A stretch of DNA of 12,607 nt from positions 1 to 12,607 of the forward strand of contig JAFGSO010000252.1 in NCBI GenBank assembly GCA_016934605.1, given 5' to 3'. Position 1 is the stretch's first letter, and each line of letters opens with the position of its first letter. Below the pieces are notes generated by a model. That model saw nothing but the letters and a program-made list of their open reading frames with translations, was not told the DNA's origin and did no database searches. This DNA comes from Calditrichota bacterium. GTDB taxonomy: Bacteria > Calditrichota > Calditrichia > RBG-13-44-9. Shown here one piece after another: positions 1 to 8,019 of the stretch. A program made the translations under genes and the position numbers.

Positions 1-425
1 TCAAGTACCGGCCCAACATCGCGTGAAATTTGTCTCACCCAGCCCCGACATATCAGTTCCTGTTCTCGCATACTCAGGTTGTGGGGATCGCATACCACGC
101 CACCTTTGCTACCACCCAGGGGAATATCTACCACCGCACACTTCCAGGTCATCCACATGGCCAGAGCACGAACGGTATCAATCGTTTCCTGGGGATGAAA
201 CCGAATGCCTCCTTTGCCGGGTCCCCTGGCATCATTGTGCTGAACCCGATAACCTCGAAATACTTTGAAGCTTCCGTCATCCATCCTCACCGGAATATTA
301 AAATGATATTCCCTCATGGGATTTCGTAAAATATCTCTGCTTGCCTGATCCAGATCCAGTATATCCGCTACCCTGTCAAACTGCGCTTGAGCCATTTCAA
401 ACGGATTAAATGCTTTGTTTGCCAT
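1..425 (-). CDS. gdhA: Glutamate dehydrogenase (Glu/Leu/Phe/Val family), N-terminal part
   Basis: The gene starts at an ATG at 423-425 and runs leftward off the window, so only 141 residues are visible. The reverse-strand translation begins MANKAFNPFEMAQAQFDRVA and carries family hallmarks: GPGKGGIRFHP (residues 68-78, substrate-binding Lys at 71), WMTWKCAVVD (Lys 95) and PLGGSKGGV (catalytic Lys 107). These belong to the dimerization/substrate domain of NAD(P)-dependent glutamate dehydrogenases, which interconvert glutamate and 2-oxoglutarate plus ammonium in the cytosol. The Rossmann domain lies outside. A ribosome-binding site AAAGGA sits about 9 bases before the ATG, which fixes the start. 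Leucine or phenylalanine dehydrogenase is less likely given the length before the first motif, but the cofactor and exact substrate cannot be read here. The gene faces away from the spacer at 426-965 and probably has its own promoter there. Confidence 0.93.
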   Translation of the reverse strand, partial: MANKAFNPFEMAQAQFDRVADILDLDQASRDILRNPMREYHFNIPVRMDDGSFKVFRGYRVQHNDARGPGKGGIRFHPQETIDTVRALAMWMTWKCAVVDIPLGGSKGGVVCDPHNLSMREQELICRGWVRQISRDVGPVL

Positions 426-459
426 AGAAATAATCCTTTCTCAACCTCTATTATTTTTT

Positions 460-490
460 ATTATAATTTATGTGAACATAATAACATAAT
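460..490 (-). promoter_or_regulatory. Probable gdh promoter with overlapping palindrome
   Basis: On the minus strand a perfect TATAAT (-10) lies at 460-465, about 35 bases before the gdh ATG. No good -35 box sits 17 bases upstream. Instead that interval holds TTATGT-GA-ACATAA (468-481), a perfect 6-base inverted repeat, followed by a second copy of ACATAAT (484-490), 8 bases after the first (476-482). A palindrome inside the promoter spacer is a common operator position, so a repressor or activator site is plausible. The -10 box is seen directly; the regulatory role is inference. Confidence 0.45.
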
Positions 491-545
491 GTTTGAACTT
501 CTCATCATCGGATATACCGAAACTGAATACATCATTTTATTTAAA

Positions 546-566
546 AATCCTTTATTATAAAGGATT
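546..566 (-). terminator. Possible AT-rich terminator hairpin
   Basis: AATCCTTTA-TTA-TAAAGGATT is a perfect 9-base inverted repeat with a 3-base loop. Read on the minus strand it is followed directly by TTTAAAT, a short U-rich run, as expected for a weak intrinsic terminator. It lies between coaE and the gdh promoter, in the right place to end the long minus-strand operon. The stem is mostly A-T and the site is about 400 bases after the coaE stop, so an operator or chance palindrome is also possible. Confidence 0.35.
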
Positions 567-697
567 AATCTTAACCGATTACGATAAATATAAATCACAA
601 TAGACATTGTGATAATCTTAATTTAGAATTTTGCCGGATAAAAAAAAAGAAAAATAAAAAATATACGTTTACTGCCTCATATTTCTATTAAATGAAC

Positions 698-736
698 CCC
701 CAGCACTTCTCTTTTAAAGAGAGGAAGCGAATGGGG
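698..736. repeat. Imperfect inverted repeat in the spacer
   Basis: Outer arms CCCCA (698-702) and TGGGG (732-736) flank an inner stem CTTCTCTT (706-713) pairing with AAGAGAGG (717-724), which includes one G-U pair. The whole could fold as one interrupted hairpin. No T-run follows on either strand, so it is not a standard terminator. Its role is unknown; it could be a processing or transcript-end structure of the coaE operon. Confidence 0.35.
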
Positions 737-926
737 AAAGTGTCTTTGAATTACGATAATTTATAAAAATGTTTCTATTCACAAAGAGTATGGCTTTTAT
801 TACTGCAATTCCCATGCTTTTTTCATTCATACGGATTGAATCAGGCCTGTTTAAAAATATATGGCACAAGGGTTAGTTAAAGTAAAATCTTCCGAAAGTA
901 ACCTCATCGCCGGATATCATTTTTTG

Positions 927-942
927 TGAATTGAGCAATTCA
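927..942. repeat. Small palindrome just after coaE
   Basis: TGAATTG-AG-CAATTCA is a perfect 7-base inverted repeat with a 2-base centre, about 25 bases past the coaE stop codon. On the plus strand it is followed within a few bases by TTTTT, and on the minus strand by A-rich sequence. Its orientation does not fit a minus-strand terminator for coaE. A protein-binding palindrome or chance are the alternatives. Confidence 0.25.
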
Positions 943-965
943 ATACATTTTTAGAAAAGAGGTTA

Positions 966-1634
966 TTAACTGCCGGTAAATGCCTTCTCTTTTTTCGGTG
1001 CAGATTGCCTTTTTTTACGGGCAATATTCTTCAATTTCTGGTAAACGTTGCGGCAATTTTTTTCCAGCGTTTCCAGATCCCGATCATTGCGAATGACAAA
1101 ATCTGCCCATTTGACCTTATCTTCCAACGGAATCTGTTTTGATATGCGATCGACAATCTCCTGATCTGATATTTTCTCTCTCTGTTTTATCCGTTCTATT
1201 CTGTTCGGCATTTTAGAAGATACAACCACCACAGCATCAAACATATGTTCCAGACTCATTTCATATATAAGCGCTGCATCCACACAAATAATATTATATT
1301 TGCCTGATTCACGGGCTTCTTCTATCGTACTGATAATTCGAGCGACCATTTGCGGATGCACGATGCGATTCAATTGCTCAGTTTTCGTATCATCTGAAAA
1401 AGCGATCCGGGCCAGAAGTTTCCGGTTTAATTTACCGTTCCGGTAAAAAATTCTGCTCCCGAAAACTCTTTTCAGTTCTTTTTGTATTTCATCATTTATT
1501 TCTATCTCCCTCTTGGCAATCATATCGGCGTTAATACATTTGGCACCCATCTTCTCAAAATACTGACATACCGTTGTCTGGCCACATCCCATTCCTCCGG
1601 TTACAGCCACCACAATACTGTCATAATGTTCCAT
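966..1634 (-). CDS. coaE: Dephospho-CoA kinase with atypical P-loop (Lys to Gln)
   Basis: CoaE phosphorylates the ribose 3'-OH of dephospho-CoA with ATP, the last step of coenzyme A synthesis, in the cytosol. The 222-residue length fits the family (about 200) plus a basic C-terminal tail. Family motifs visible are the P-loop TGGMGCGQTTV (residues 12-22), NAD (35-37, matching the usual DAD), LNRIVHP, DAALIYE (matching D-PLLFE) and the lid/C-terminal pattern RIKQREKISDQE...RISKQIP..DK..WADFVIRND. Notable: residue 19, normally the Walker A Lys, is Gln (codon CAG), while the rest of the fold signature is intact. Either this lineage uses a variant P-loop or activity is lowered; I cannot decide. 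The start has a strong GAGGAAAAG ribosome-binding site and lies 13 bases after the protease stop, so it is the last gene of the operon. Confidence 0.93.
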   Translation of the reverse strand: MEHYDSIVVAVTGGMGCGQTTVCQYFEKMGAKCINADMIAKREIEINDEIQKELKRVFGSRIFYRNGKLNRKLLARIAFSDDTKTEQLNRIVHPQMVARIISTIEEARESGKYNIICVDAALIYEMSLEHMFDAVVVVSSKMPNRIERIKQREKISDQEIVDRISKQIPLEDKVKWADFVIRNDRDLETLEKNCRNVYQKLKNIARKKRQSAPKKEKAFTGS

Positions 1635-1647
1635 CTTTTCCTCATCT

Positions 1648-4600
1648 TTATTTTAAAATAACAAACTTTCCTTTCTTCTGTTGATCAGAATAACTGGCAA
1701 TATAGATATAAACTCCGCTTCCAACCCGATGACCATTTTTATTGCGAAGATCCCATTCAACACCACCGTCTTCATCTTCATTGCGCAGGGTGACTACCGA
1801 TTCTCCGCTTGCGGTAAAAATAAAAATTTCGCAACCATAAGGCACATTTCCAAATCTGATTTTATCCTCTGCGGCCTCCCGGCGGAATGGATTTGGAAAT
1901 ATGACCAGGGAACCAAGATCGTTAACTGATCTCCTGATCAGGAATCTGTTCTCAAGTGTCAACTGAAGGGAATTTCCCCAGATATCCTTGAGCCCTTTTA
2001 TGCTCAGATAATAGTCTGAACCCAGACTGCCCATCCGATTTCGTCCGCTCAGGATTAGATGAATAACTTTCTGATTTTGGGCATTGACAAAAGCATCTAT
2101 GACGGTATCATCCGGAGTGAGAGAATAATTTGATAGATTTTCAGCACTCTCTGATGCCATGGGATGATTGAAATGCACTAATAATTCATGCCTGGAGACA
2201 AACTCAACTCCAGTTACATACGGCGGATCAATCACCTGATCAACCTGAAACGGTACAGAAAATCCCCCTCGGTAAAAAGGCACCCGGTATAAATTACTCA
2301 GATCGGTGAATACTAGGCGGTAATCACTAGGTGAGAAATCCTTCGGAAATCCCAGAAGAACCATTCGGGAACCTTCGCCTCTTACAACAGAGACCGGATA
2401 TACAGAATCTGGCAATAATAAAAATTTGCTGACATTGAAACTGGGTTTCCCAAGTGCAGCTGAAAACCGAACTGAAAGCTGGTCTGAACCTGAAACACTG
2501 ATATTCTCAAACTCAGGGGGATTTTCGGCTTTTACCTGTAATTTCAAACCAGGCATCCCCAGCGGACTGAGATAGGCACTGTCCACCGTTTGAAGTTCAT
2601 ATTCATACAGGTGTTCAGAAGTCACACTTGAATCCATCAGGATTGTATCTAGAACTGTATATCTGACAATATTCTGGTTATGCCGGTCTGTACGGGATAA
2701 AAGATAGTGGTCTGCACCTGAGACCATGCCCCAGCTCAGGAGAATTCTTCCGGTATCTGCCTGTATTGGTCTAAAATTATCCGGATTCATCGGCCTGGAC
2801 AATGGATCATCCGGAAACCATAACGTCGTCATCGAATCACCACTTATTATCACACTACCGGCATTCAATCCGGCTACAGCAGGAGAGTTGATACCGCTGG
2901 TGGTCCAATTTACCTGAAAACGATTGTCTTTAAATTGTATAAAGTAAGCTCGGGGATACGGCGTGAAGAAAATTTCATCCCGTCCGTCCCCGTCATAATC
3001 GGAAACACTTAGACCACTATATTTTTTTGATTCAGTTACAACTCCATAGAAATTCTGCTCCCAGATTTCAGTCAGTTTTCCATCTGGCCCTGTTTTCAGA
3101 ATCTGCAGAATCCAGAATTGATGAGGAACCGCTGATTCACCGGTGTATTTTGCCTCCGTATAGGTGGCGCAAACTATCTCGGGTGTTCCATCGCCGTCAA
3201 AATCTCCGGCAGCAAACCGATGAGTAGCATCAACACCTTTCATCCTCTGATGATCGAAGGGAGCAAATTGCCCGTTCGGTGAGCTCTGGAACAGAATGAG
3301 ATCTCCATCATAATCTCCGATGATAATCTCCGATTTTCCGTCTCTGTTGAGATCAACAATTTCTGCGAAAGGTATTCCATAAACGTTTTCACCATCAGAT
3401 GGATTATCCAGCTGCTGCATCCACTGAACGGTGAAAGTCGCCGGATTACTCAGTTCATATAAATGCCATTGATTATTGTGAATTGCCAGCATCTCAATTG
3501 CACTGTCTTCATCCAGATTTGCAGCACGGGCAATCCAGAAATCCGGCTCCTGGCACATTACCGGATTGTTACTGAAAGCGGGTAAATCATCTCCTGAAAA
3601 GATGAAGGATGATGCACCATAACCCGCCAGCAGATCCGGTTTGCCATCTCGATTTACATCAACGATATCGCGGGCAAAGGCGGAAACAGAAGAAATGTTT
3701 GCTGTAATATTGCCCTGCTTGACATTGAGAATTCCCAGTTTCTCGACTGGATGTCCGGGAGGTTTCATCATCGCCAGAACATCGGAAATACCATCGCTGT
3801 TGAAATCTACAGTTTTACCATACAGATAAGACGAAAATGGCAGACTCCCGGCTGCGTTGAACATCGTCTCAAATTGATTTTCTCCACTCAGGTCCATCTG
3901 AAAAAAGCTGCCATTATTATTATTAATAGATTGCAGTCCAGCACTGTTTGTGAGTTCAAAATACAATTCAATTCTGTTTCGGCTATCTTCCCAAGAAAGC
4001 AGAAAATAGTGTTCATCGAATAGATAAGGTGATTCCCTGATATTGAAACCACCGGAGCTGTTGATTTCCCGGAAATAAAGGGTGGCCCGCGTCTGATCAT
4101 CGGACTTCAACTGGATCAGATAACCTGAAGAGTTTTCAATAATTACCGGGATGAATTTCAGATTGACAAAATCAGGTGGCGTACGGTCCAGCTGTATTAT
4201 TGTGCGGTGAACCGCGGTTGAATTATCCCATTTTCTGACTTTGAGTTCAAGAGTATAAACCGAATCCTTTAGATCCCGGGTCTCCCAGATTCCAAGTGTA
4301 TCCCCAATGACACGAGCAGAGTTCTGATGGAAAACATTCATCCACAAAGGATTTTCACCGGTATTGTAGGAAAGTGTATATTCCCGGAAATCCGAGCCGG
4401 CGGCTGTTCCAATAATCGCAACAGATGAATCCAGCAAACCGTCGCCGGTTTGCGGACGGGAAATTTCTGCGACAGCTGTGTGTATATCCACAAGACTGGC
4501 ATGAGCATTCAGTAAACCATGTCCAAAATAGGTATCCCAACCAACAGGCCCGAGATCGCGGCAACCGGAAAGAAGGCGGGATTTGATTTCAGCATCAGCC

Positions 4601-5850
4601 AGGAGGGGATCGGCGGACCATAAAAGTGCCAGCACTCCAGAAACCATCGGTGCTGAAAAGGATGTACCATTATACTGCCCGTAGGAATCGGCAGGCCCAC
4701 TGGATAAGATTTCAGCGCCGGGAGCAACCAGATCGATCTTCGAACCAAAATTCGAAAATCCAGCCAGATTATTATTTCTGTCGGTAGCACCTATTGACAG
4801 TGTCTCGTCGTACGAAGCGGGATACTGCAAAATATGACTGGCCGAATTACCGGACGATGCAACAAAAATCACTCCTTTCCTGCTTCCATATTCTACGGCT
4901 TCTTTAATGAGATGGGAATAAACCAGATCACCAAAACTCATATTAATAATTTGGCACCCGTTATCGACTGCATAGAGGATTGCTTCAGCAACATCATCCT
5001 CTTCCAGATATCCGGAGGCAGTACCTGCCCTCAGCGCCATTATTCTGATGTTGGGCGCAATTCCAGCCATCCCGCTCAGATTATTGGTAGCAGCCGCAAT
5101 AATCCCTGCGACAGGTGTTCCATGCCCTCCCGGATATTCATCCATAGGATCATTATCCGGGTGCAGATAATCTCCTCCATCCGGGAAAGCAGGTGCATCA
5201 GTAAAATCCCATCCGATCACATCATCCACATATCCGTTACCGTCATCATCAACATTGTTCAGGTCCGATGGATCAAGTATGCCATTTTGGTTAAGATCTT
5301 CCGGGGCATTAATCCAGATCTGGGAGGCCAGATCTTCATGTAAATAATCAATTCCGGTATCAATTACTCCAACAATTATGTCGGATTGTCCCGGAGTAAG
5401 GTCCCATGCGGCCGGCATACTGATGGTATTCAAATACCATTGTGATGCAAAAAGCGAATCATTGGGTACCAGATGAACCGGGAAAGCATGATTCTTCTCC
5501 GCCCAGAGAATATCAGGATGACGATTTAAATCCTCCAGGATAGCAGATAGAGTGCTACTATCAGTGGTTTTAAACTTGATAACGGAGCGGAAAGACTCAT
5601 GCTTTTCATGAGCATGACTTATGGCAAAGTCGGTAAAAGATATTTTATATTTGGCAGCTGCAAAAAAATTTGAATCTGTCGAGAAGAATTTTTCAGGTTC
5701 CGAATTCATGGCCGGATAGCCCGGCCGGAACCTGATAATAATTTCTTCAGCCGCAAATGTTGAGGAGATATTTCCAAGCAAAAATAGAGCAATTATGAGC
5801 TCAAAAATGGGAAGGAGACTTTGGAGGTCCTTACGATGCCCTGGGGACAT
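1648..5850 (-). CDS. Secreted subtilisin-like (S8) serine protease with FG-GAP-like repeats and C-terminal sorting domain
   Basis: The product is about 1400 residues. An N-terminal signal peptide (hydrophobic FELIIALFLLG, then FAA) is followed by a prodomain with a Fervidolysin/I9-like look. The S8 domain has all catalytic residues: Asp164 (VIDTG), His243 (GGHGTPVAG), oxyanion Asn335 (SSGN) and Ser397 (GTSFSAPM). An Asp/Asn-rich Ca-binding-like insert (about 183-210) lies between Asp and His. Beyond residue 460 come beta-rich regions, then about six FG-GAP/VCBS-like repeats (DFNSDGISDVL, DVNRDGKPDLL, DFDGDGTPEIV and others, about 680-965), a fibronectin-III-like segment (about 1030-1110), an SbsA-like Ig domain (about 1205-1305) and a final FlgD-like/type IX-style domain (about 1312-1400; FPNPF near the start, GSGVYIY near the end). 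It is probably exported and cell-surface bound or released; the substrate is unknown. I chose ATG 5848-5850; an in-frame GTG at 5863-5865 would add five residues. Neither start has a clear ribosome-binding site. Confidence 0.92.
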   Translation of the reverse strand: MSPGHRKDLQSLLPIFELIIALFLLGNISSTFAAEEIIIRFRPGYPAMNSEPEKFFSTDSNFFAAAKYKISFTDFAISHAHEKHESFRSVIKFKTTDSSTLSAILEDLNRHPDILWAEKNHAFPVHLVPNDSLFASQWYLNTISMPAAWDLTPGQSDIIVGVIDTGIDYLHEDLASQIWINAPEDLNQNGILDPSDLNNVDDDGNGYVDDVIGWDFTDAPAFPDGGDYLHPDNDPMDEYPGGHGTPVAGIIAAATNNLSGMAGIAPNIRIMALRAGTASGYLEEDDVAEAILYAVDNGCQIINMSFGDLVYSHLIKEAVEYGSRKGVIFVASSGNSASHILQYPASYDETLSIGATDRNNNLAGFSNFGSKIDLVAPGAEILSSGPADSYGQYNGTSFSAPMVSGVLALLWSADPLLADAEIKSRLLSGCRDLGPVGWDTYFGHGLLNAHASLVDIHTAVAEISRPQTGDGLLDSSVAIIGTAAGSDFREYTLSYNTGENPLWMNVFHQNSARVIGDTLGIWETRDLKDSVYTLELKVRKWDNSTAVHRTIIQLDRTPPDFVNLKFIPVIIENSSGYLIQLKSDDQTRATLYFREINSSGGFNIRESPYLFDEHYFLLSWEDSRNRIELYFELTNSAGLQSINNNNGSFFQMDLSGENQFETMFNAAGSLPFSSYLYGKTVDFNSDGISDVLAMMKPPGHPVEKLGILNVKQGNITANISSVSAFARDIVDVNRDGKPDLLAGYGASSFIFSGDDLPAFSNNPVMCQEPDFWIARAANLDEDSAIEMLAIHNNQWHLYELSNPATFTVQWMQQLDNPSDGENVYGIPFAEIVDLNRDGKSEIIIGDYDGDLILFQSSPNGQFAPFDHQRMKGVDATHRFAAGDFDGDGTPEIVCATYTEAKYTGESAVPHQFWILQILKTGPDGKLTEIWEQNFYGVVTESKKYSGLSVSDYDGDGRDEIFFTPYPRAYFIQFKDNRFQVNWTTSGINSPAVAGLNAGSVIISGDSMTTLWFPDDPLSRPMNPDNFRPIQADTGRILLSWGMVSGADHYLLSRTDRHNQNIVRYTVLDTILMDSSVTSEHLYEYELQTVDSAYLSPLGMPGLKLQVKAENPPEFENISVSGSDQLSVRFSAALGKPSFNVSKFLLLPDSVYPVSVVRGEGSRMVLLGFPKDFSPSDYRLVFTDLSNLYRVPFYRGGFSVPFQVDQVIDPPYVTGVEFVSRHELLVHFNHPMASESAENLSNYSLTPDDTVIDAFVNAQNQKVIHLILSGRNRMGSLGSDYYLSIKGLKDIWGNSLQLTLENRFLIRRSVNDLGSLVIFPNPFRREAAEDKIRFGNVPYGCEIFIFTASGESVVTLRNEDEDGGVEWDLRNKNGHRVGSGVYIYIASYSDQQKKGKFVILK

Positions 5851-5907
5851 GAAATATATTACCACTAAATAGGATAAGCAATTTTTAATTAAGACAGGAA
5901 AATCCTC

Positions 5908-7476
5908 TCAGGAAGAACCCATCTTCTTTTTAGCCAGAATTTTCTTGAGATCATCAATTTTTCGCTGAAAGCGGGTATTCTCGGGATCTTTTTCCAGAAG
6001 CCTGTTAAAGACATCAATAGCTTCTTCAAATCGCCCCTGCGCAATGTAAATTTCACCCAGCGTGGGGGAGAGAATTGGTGGTTTTCCTGTTTTTTCAGTT
6101 TTCTTTTCTTCTGCTTGTTTTTCGGATTCCTTATTTTCTTTACCAGATCTGAATTGCTCAGGGATAGCTTCTTCAGGTGGTTTCTCCCCGGCATCGAAAT
6201 CTTCTTCTGTGAGGAATTCGGTGGCATCTACAGACTGCTCAGGAGACATGTCTTCCTGTTCCGGTCGTTCTTCTGTCTCTTCTTCCAGAGTCAATTCGGG
6301 TAACTCCTGGGATTCCGTCTCAATATCTGCATCCTCGTGGGTTTCCTGGATTACACCCGAGACAAACTCTTTAAAATCCATAAATTCATCATCCGGAGAC
6401 TTTTCTGCTGCCGACTCTTCTTCCGGGGATTCTTCCTGCTTTTCGGTTTCTGATGATTTCCGGGATTCTTCGGATTCCAGAGTCAGCTCCTCAAATTCAG
6501 ATTCGTTTTCACCCGCTGAAAACTCCTTCTCTTTTTCTTCTTCGGAAGTGCCAGACAGGGATTCTTCCTGCTCCATTGATAAATCTTTAAAGAAATCTTC
6601 ACTGATCAGGTCTTCATCTTCCTTTTCCGGGATTTCTGTTTTGTCACTTGCAGCCATTTTGTCGGCATCGTCAGAGACTTCTGTATCTTCTTCTTTGAAT
6701 TCTTCAGCAGGAGTTTGTTCTTCTATTTCATCAAAAATTGATTCCATACCGGAAGTCAACTCTTCAGCACTTACCAGATCCTCTTCTTCCTGAGGAACTT
6801 TCTCGCTACCTTCCAACTTCAGCTCTTCGCTCTCATGTCCAACTTCACTCGTTTCATCCGGTGTTTCTGCTTCACTTTCCTTATTCCGGAAAACCTCATC
6901 CAGTGCTTTCTCGAAATCATATTCTTCTTCGCCATTTCCAACAACACTATCCAGCAATTCTTCAAGATTTTCTTCAGGTTTTTCCGGTATTTCTTCTGTT
7001 TCAGTTGGAGCAGATTCCTTTTCTACATTCATTTTTACGGTTTTCTCTTCGGGCGTAAGTTCTGTAAATGATGGAGATTCTTCAGGAGGCAGATAATTAC
7101 TGGCGGCCTCTCTGTTCAAGGAATCAATCAAATACGATTGCAGGTTACTGCGTCGCGAATCGTCACTCAGGTTCAGAATTTCATTGACAGCCGTCAGTAT
7201 CTCCCAGGCTCGGGGATTATTGGGATCCAGTGCCAGAGCTTTTTCGAGCTCTTTTTTGGCATCGGTATAATTTTTAATGTGGAAATGTGCCGTCCCAAGA
7301 ATAAAATGTCCGAAAGCAAATTCCGGATGTTTTTCAAGCCCTTTTGAACATACCCTGATGGCATCCTGATACTCGCCTTCATCGATCAGCCGGGCGCCCA
7401 GATGGGCAAAAACCAGCGAATCCGGATTATTTTTCAACAAGGTTTGTAAATTTTCTGTGGTGAAAAAAGGTGTCAT
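5908..7476 (-). CDS. TPR protein with long acidic (Glu-rich) linker
   Basis: The 522-residue protein has two TPR units near the N-terminus (about residues 19-86; motifs LGARLIDEGEYQDAI and LGTAHFHIKNYTDAKKELEKAL). A very Glu/Ser/Thr-rich, low-complexity linker of roughly 350 residues (about 110-465) follows. A single TPR closes the C-terminus (about 472-500; LGEIYIAQGRFEEAIDVF...DPEN), then a basic KKILAKKK tail. No signal peptide or membrane segment is visible, so it is probably cytosolic. TPRs bind partner proteins; the partner is unknown. The gene sits 42 bases after lptE, with GAGGT five bases before the ATG, and is followed at 42 to 57 bases by the protease, so a role near envelope biogenesis or secretion is suggested by context only. 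Long antisense ORFs here are side effects of the biased GAA/GAG codons. Confidence 0.85.
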   Translation of the reverse strand: MTPFFTTENLQTLLKNNPDSLVFAHLGARLIDEGEYQDAIRVCSKGLEKHPEFAFGHFILGTAHFHIKNYTDAKKELEKALALDPNNPRAWEILTAVNEILNLSDDSRRSNLQSYLIDSLNREAASNYLPPEESPSFTELTPEEKTVKMNVEKESAPTETEEIPEKPEENLEELLDSVVGNGEEEYDFEKALDEVFRNKESEAETPDETSEVGHESEELKLEGSEKVPQEEEDLVSAEELTSGMESIFDEIEEQTPAEEFKEEDTEVSDDADKMAASDKTEIPEKEDEDLISEDFFKDLSMEQEESLSGTSEEEKEKEFSAGENESEFEELTLESEESRKSSETEKQEESPEEESAAEKSPDDEFMDFKEFVSGVIQETHEDADIETESQELPELTLEEETEERPEQEDMSPEQSVDATEFLTEEDFDAGEKPPEEAIPEQFRSGKENKESEKQAEEKKTEKTGKPPILSPTLGEIYIAQGRFEEAIDVFNRLLEKDPENTRFQRKIDDLKKILAKKKMGSS

Positions 7477-7518
7477 TTAGACCTCATAACCCTTTTTTTA
7501 AAAATCATACATTAATTT

Positions 7519-8019
7519 TTACCATGCGCCAATAGTCTTAGCAATAATATCATCAACGATTTGATCCAATGCAACCGAAATAGCAGCGTCTATCTCATCT
7601 CTCAAAGCAGCTCCCGAAATAACGCCATAGCGGGAAATATTTTCACTCCATAGAGGCTTCTGTGTATGAGTATTCAGACATTCAACCTTTATATTGGTTA
7701 TCATTTGAAACTGTTCCACCTGTTCCGTGGGAGTAAAACTGACAGGTCGACGATTGATTGAGAGAATCTGTCCACGAAGTATCAGATCGGCTGTTTTCGC
7801 ATCTTCGGTGATATCCAGGGTATTGTCTGAGATAAATGAACTGTTTAACTTTTGCATAAATTCTTCCCATACGCCTGGATAATTTGTCAAATCCTCAAAA
7901 TTTTCAATATAAATAGTTTGCAGATATGATGGTAATGCACCCTTAAATGAATATTTTACACATGAAAATGAAACCATCATCATCAGGACAACAAAGAGAA
8001 CGAGTCTATTCAATATCAT
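7519..8019 (-). CDS. lptE: LptE-family LPS-assembly lipoprotein
   Basis: A 166-residue protein with a lipoprotein signal: Asn-Arg, hydrophobic LVLFVVLMMM, then VSFSC with the candidate lipidated Cys at position 20. The lipobox is loose (Ser at -3), as is often tolerated in Bacteroidota-like phyla. After the Cys, YSFKGALPSYLQTIYIENF matches the start of the LptE family of those phyla (YSFxGxxxxxxxTIxIxxF), and TADLILRGQI and a C-terminal amphipathic helix also fit. LptE plugs the LptD barrel in the outer membrane for LPS export. The ATG lies inside the last 14 bases of the upstream activator gene, with AAAGGA only 2 bases before it, so translational coupling is likely. The family assignment is by pattern recognition, with good but not complete certainty. 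Confidence 0.8.
   Translation of the reverse strand: MILNRLVLFVVLMMMVSFSCVKYSFKGALPSYLQTIYIENFEDLTNYPGVWEEFMQKLNSSFISDNTLDITEDAKTADLILRGQILSINRRPVSFTPTEQVEQFQMITNIKVECLNTHTQKPLWSENISRYGVISGAALRDEIDAAISVALDQIVDDIIAKTIGAW

Larger units (their letters stand above)
426..965. other. Intergenic spacer between gdh and coaE
   Basis: This 540-base stretch is strongly AT-rich and has no convincing gene. The largest small ORF noted on the plus strand is 35 codons (769-876), with no ribosome-binding site. It holds the gdh promoter region near 460-490, three inverted repeats (546-566, 698-736, 927-942) and a purine tract of mostly A around 640-660. Both flanking genes are on the minus strand, so it must contain the end of the coaE operon transcript and the start of gdh. 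Confidence 0.7.

Noticed and set aside
23..329. Two overlapping plus-strand ORFs at the left edge
   Set aside because: Both are antisense to the glutamate dehydrogenase gene, whose GPGKGGIRFHP and GGSKGG motifs are unambiguous.
769..876. 35-codon plus-strand small ORF with a hydrophobic stretch (MFLFTKSMAFITAIPMLF)
   Set aside because: There is no ribosome-binding site or promoter, the DNA is AT-rich where such ORFs arise by chance, and it lies between two minus-strand genes. It cannot be excluded without conservation data.
862..877. TGGCACA-AGGG-TTAGT, resembling a sigma-54 -24 box
   Set aside because: The -24 half is perfect but the required GC of the -12 half is AG, and it points into the coaE gene on the opposite strand with no gene to serve.
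4834..5343. 169-codon plus-strand ORF
   Set aside because: It lies fully antisense to the S8 catalytic domain, which has all active-site motifs. The reverse product has no recognizable pattern and no ribosome-binding site.
5889..6227. 112-codon minus-strand ORF, Lys-rich
   Set aside because: It overlaps the 3' part of the TPR gene in another frame; its composition is a frame-shifted echo of the Glu/Lys codons.
6062..6793. 243-codon plus-strand ORF, very Ser-rich
   Set aside because: It is antisense to the Glu-rich linker of the TPR protein. GAA/GAG-rich codons read backwards give Ser/Phe-rich open frames. It has no recognizable domain, and the minus-strand gene has clear TPR motifs at both ends.
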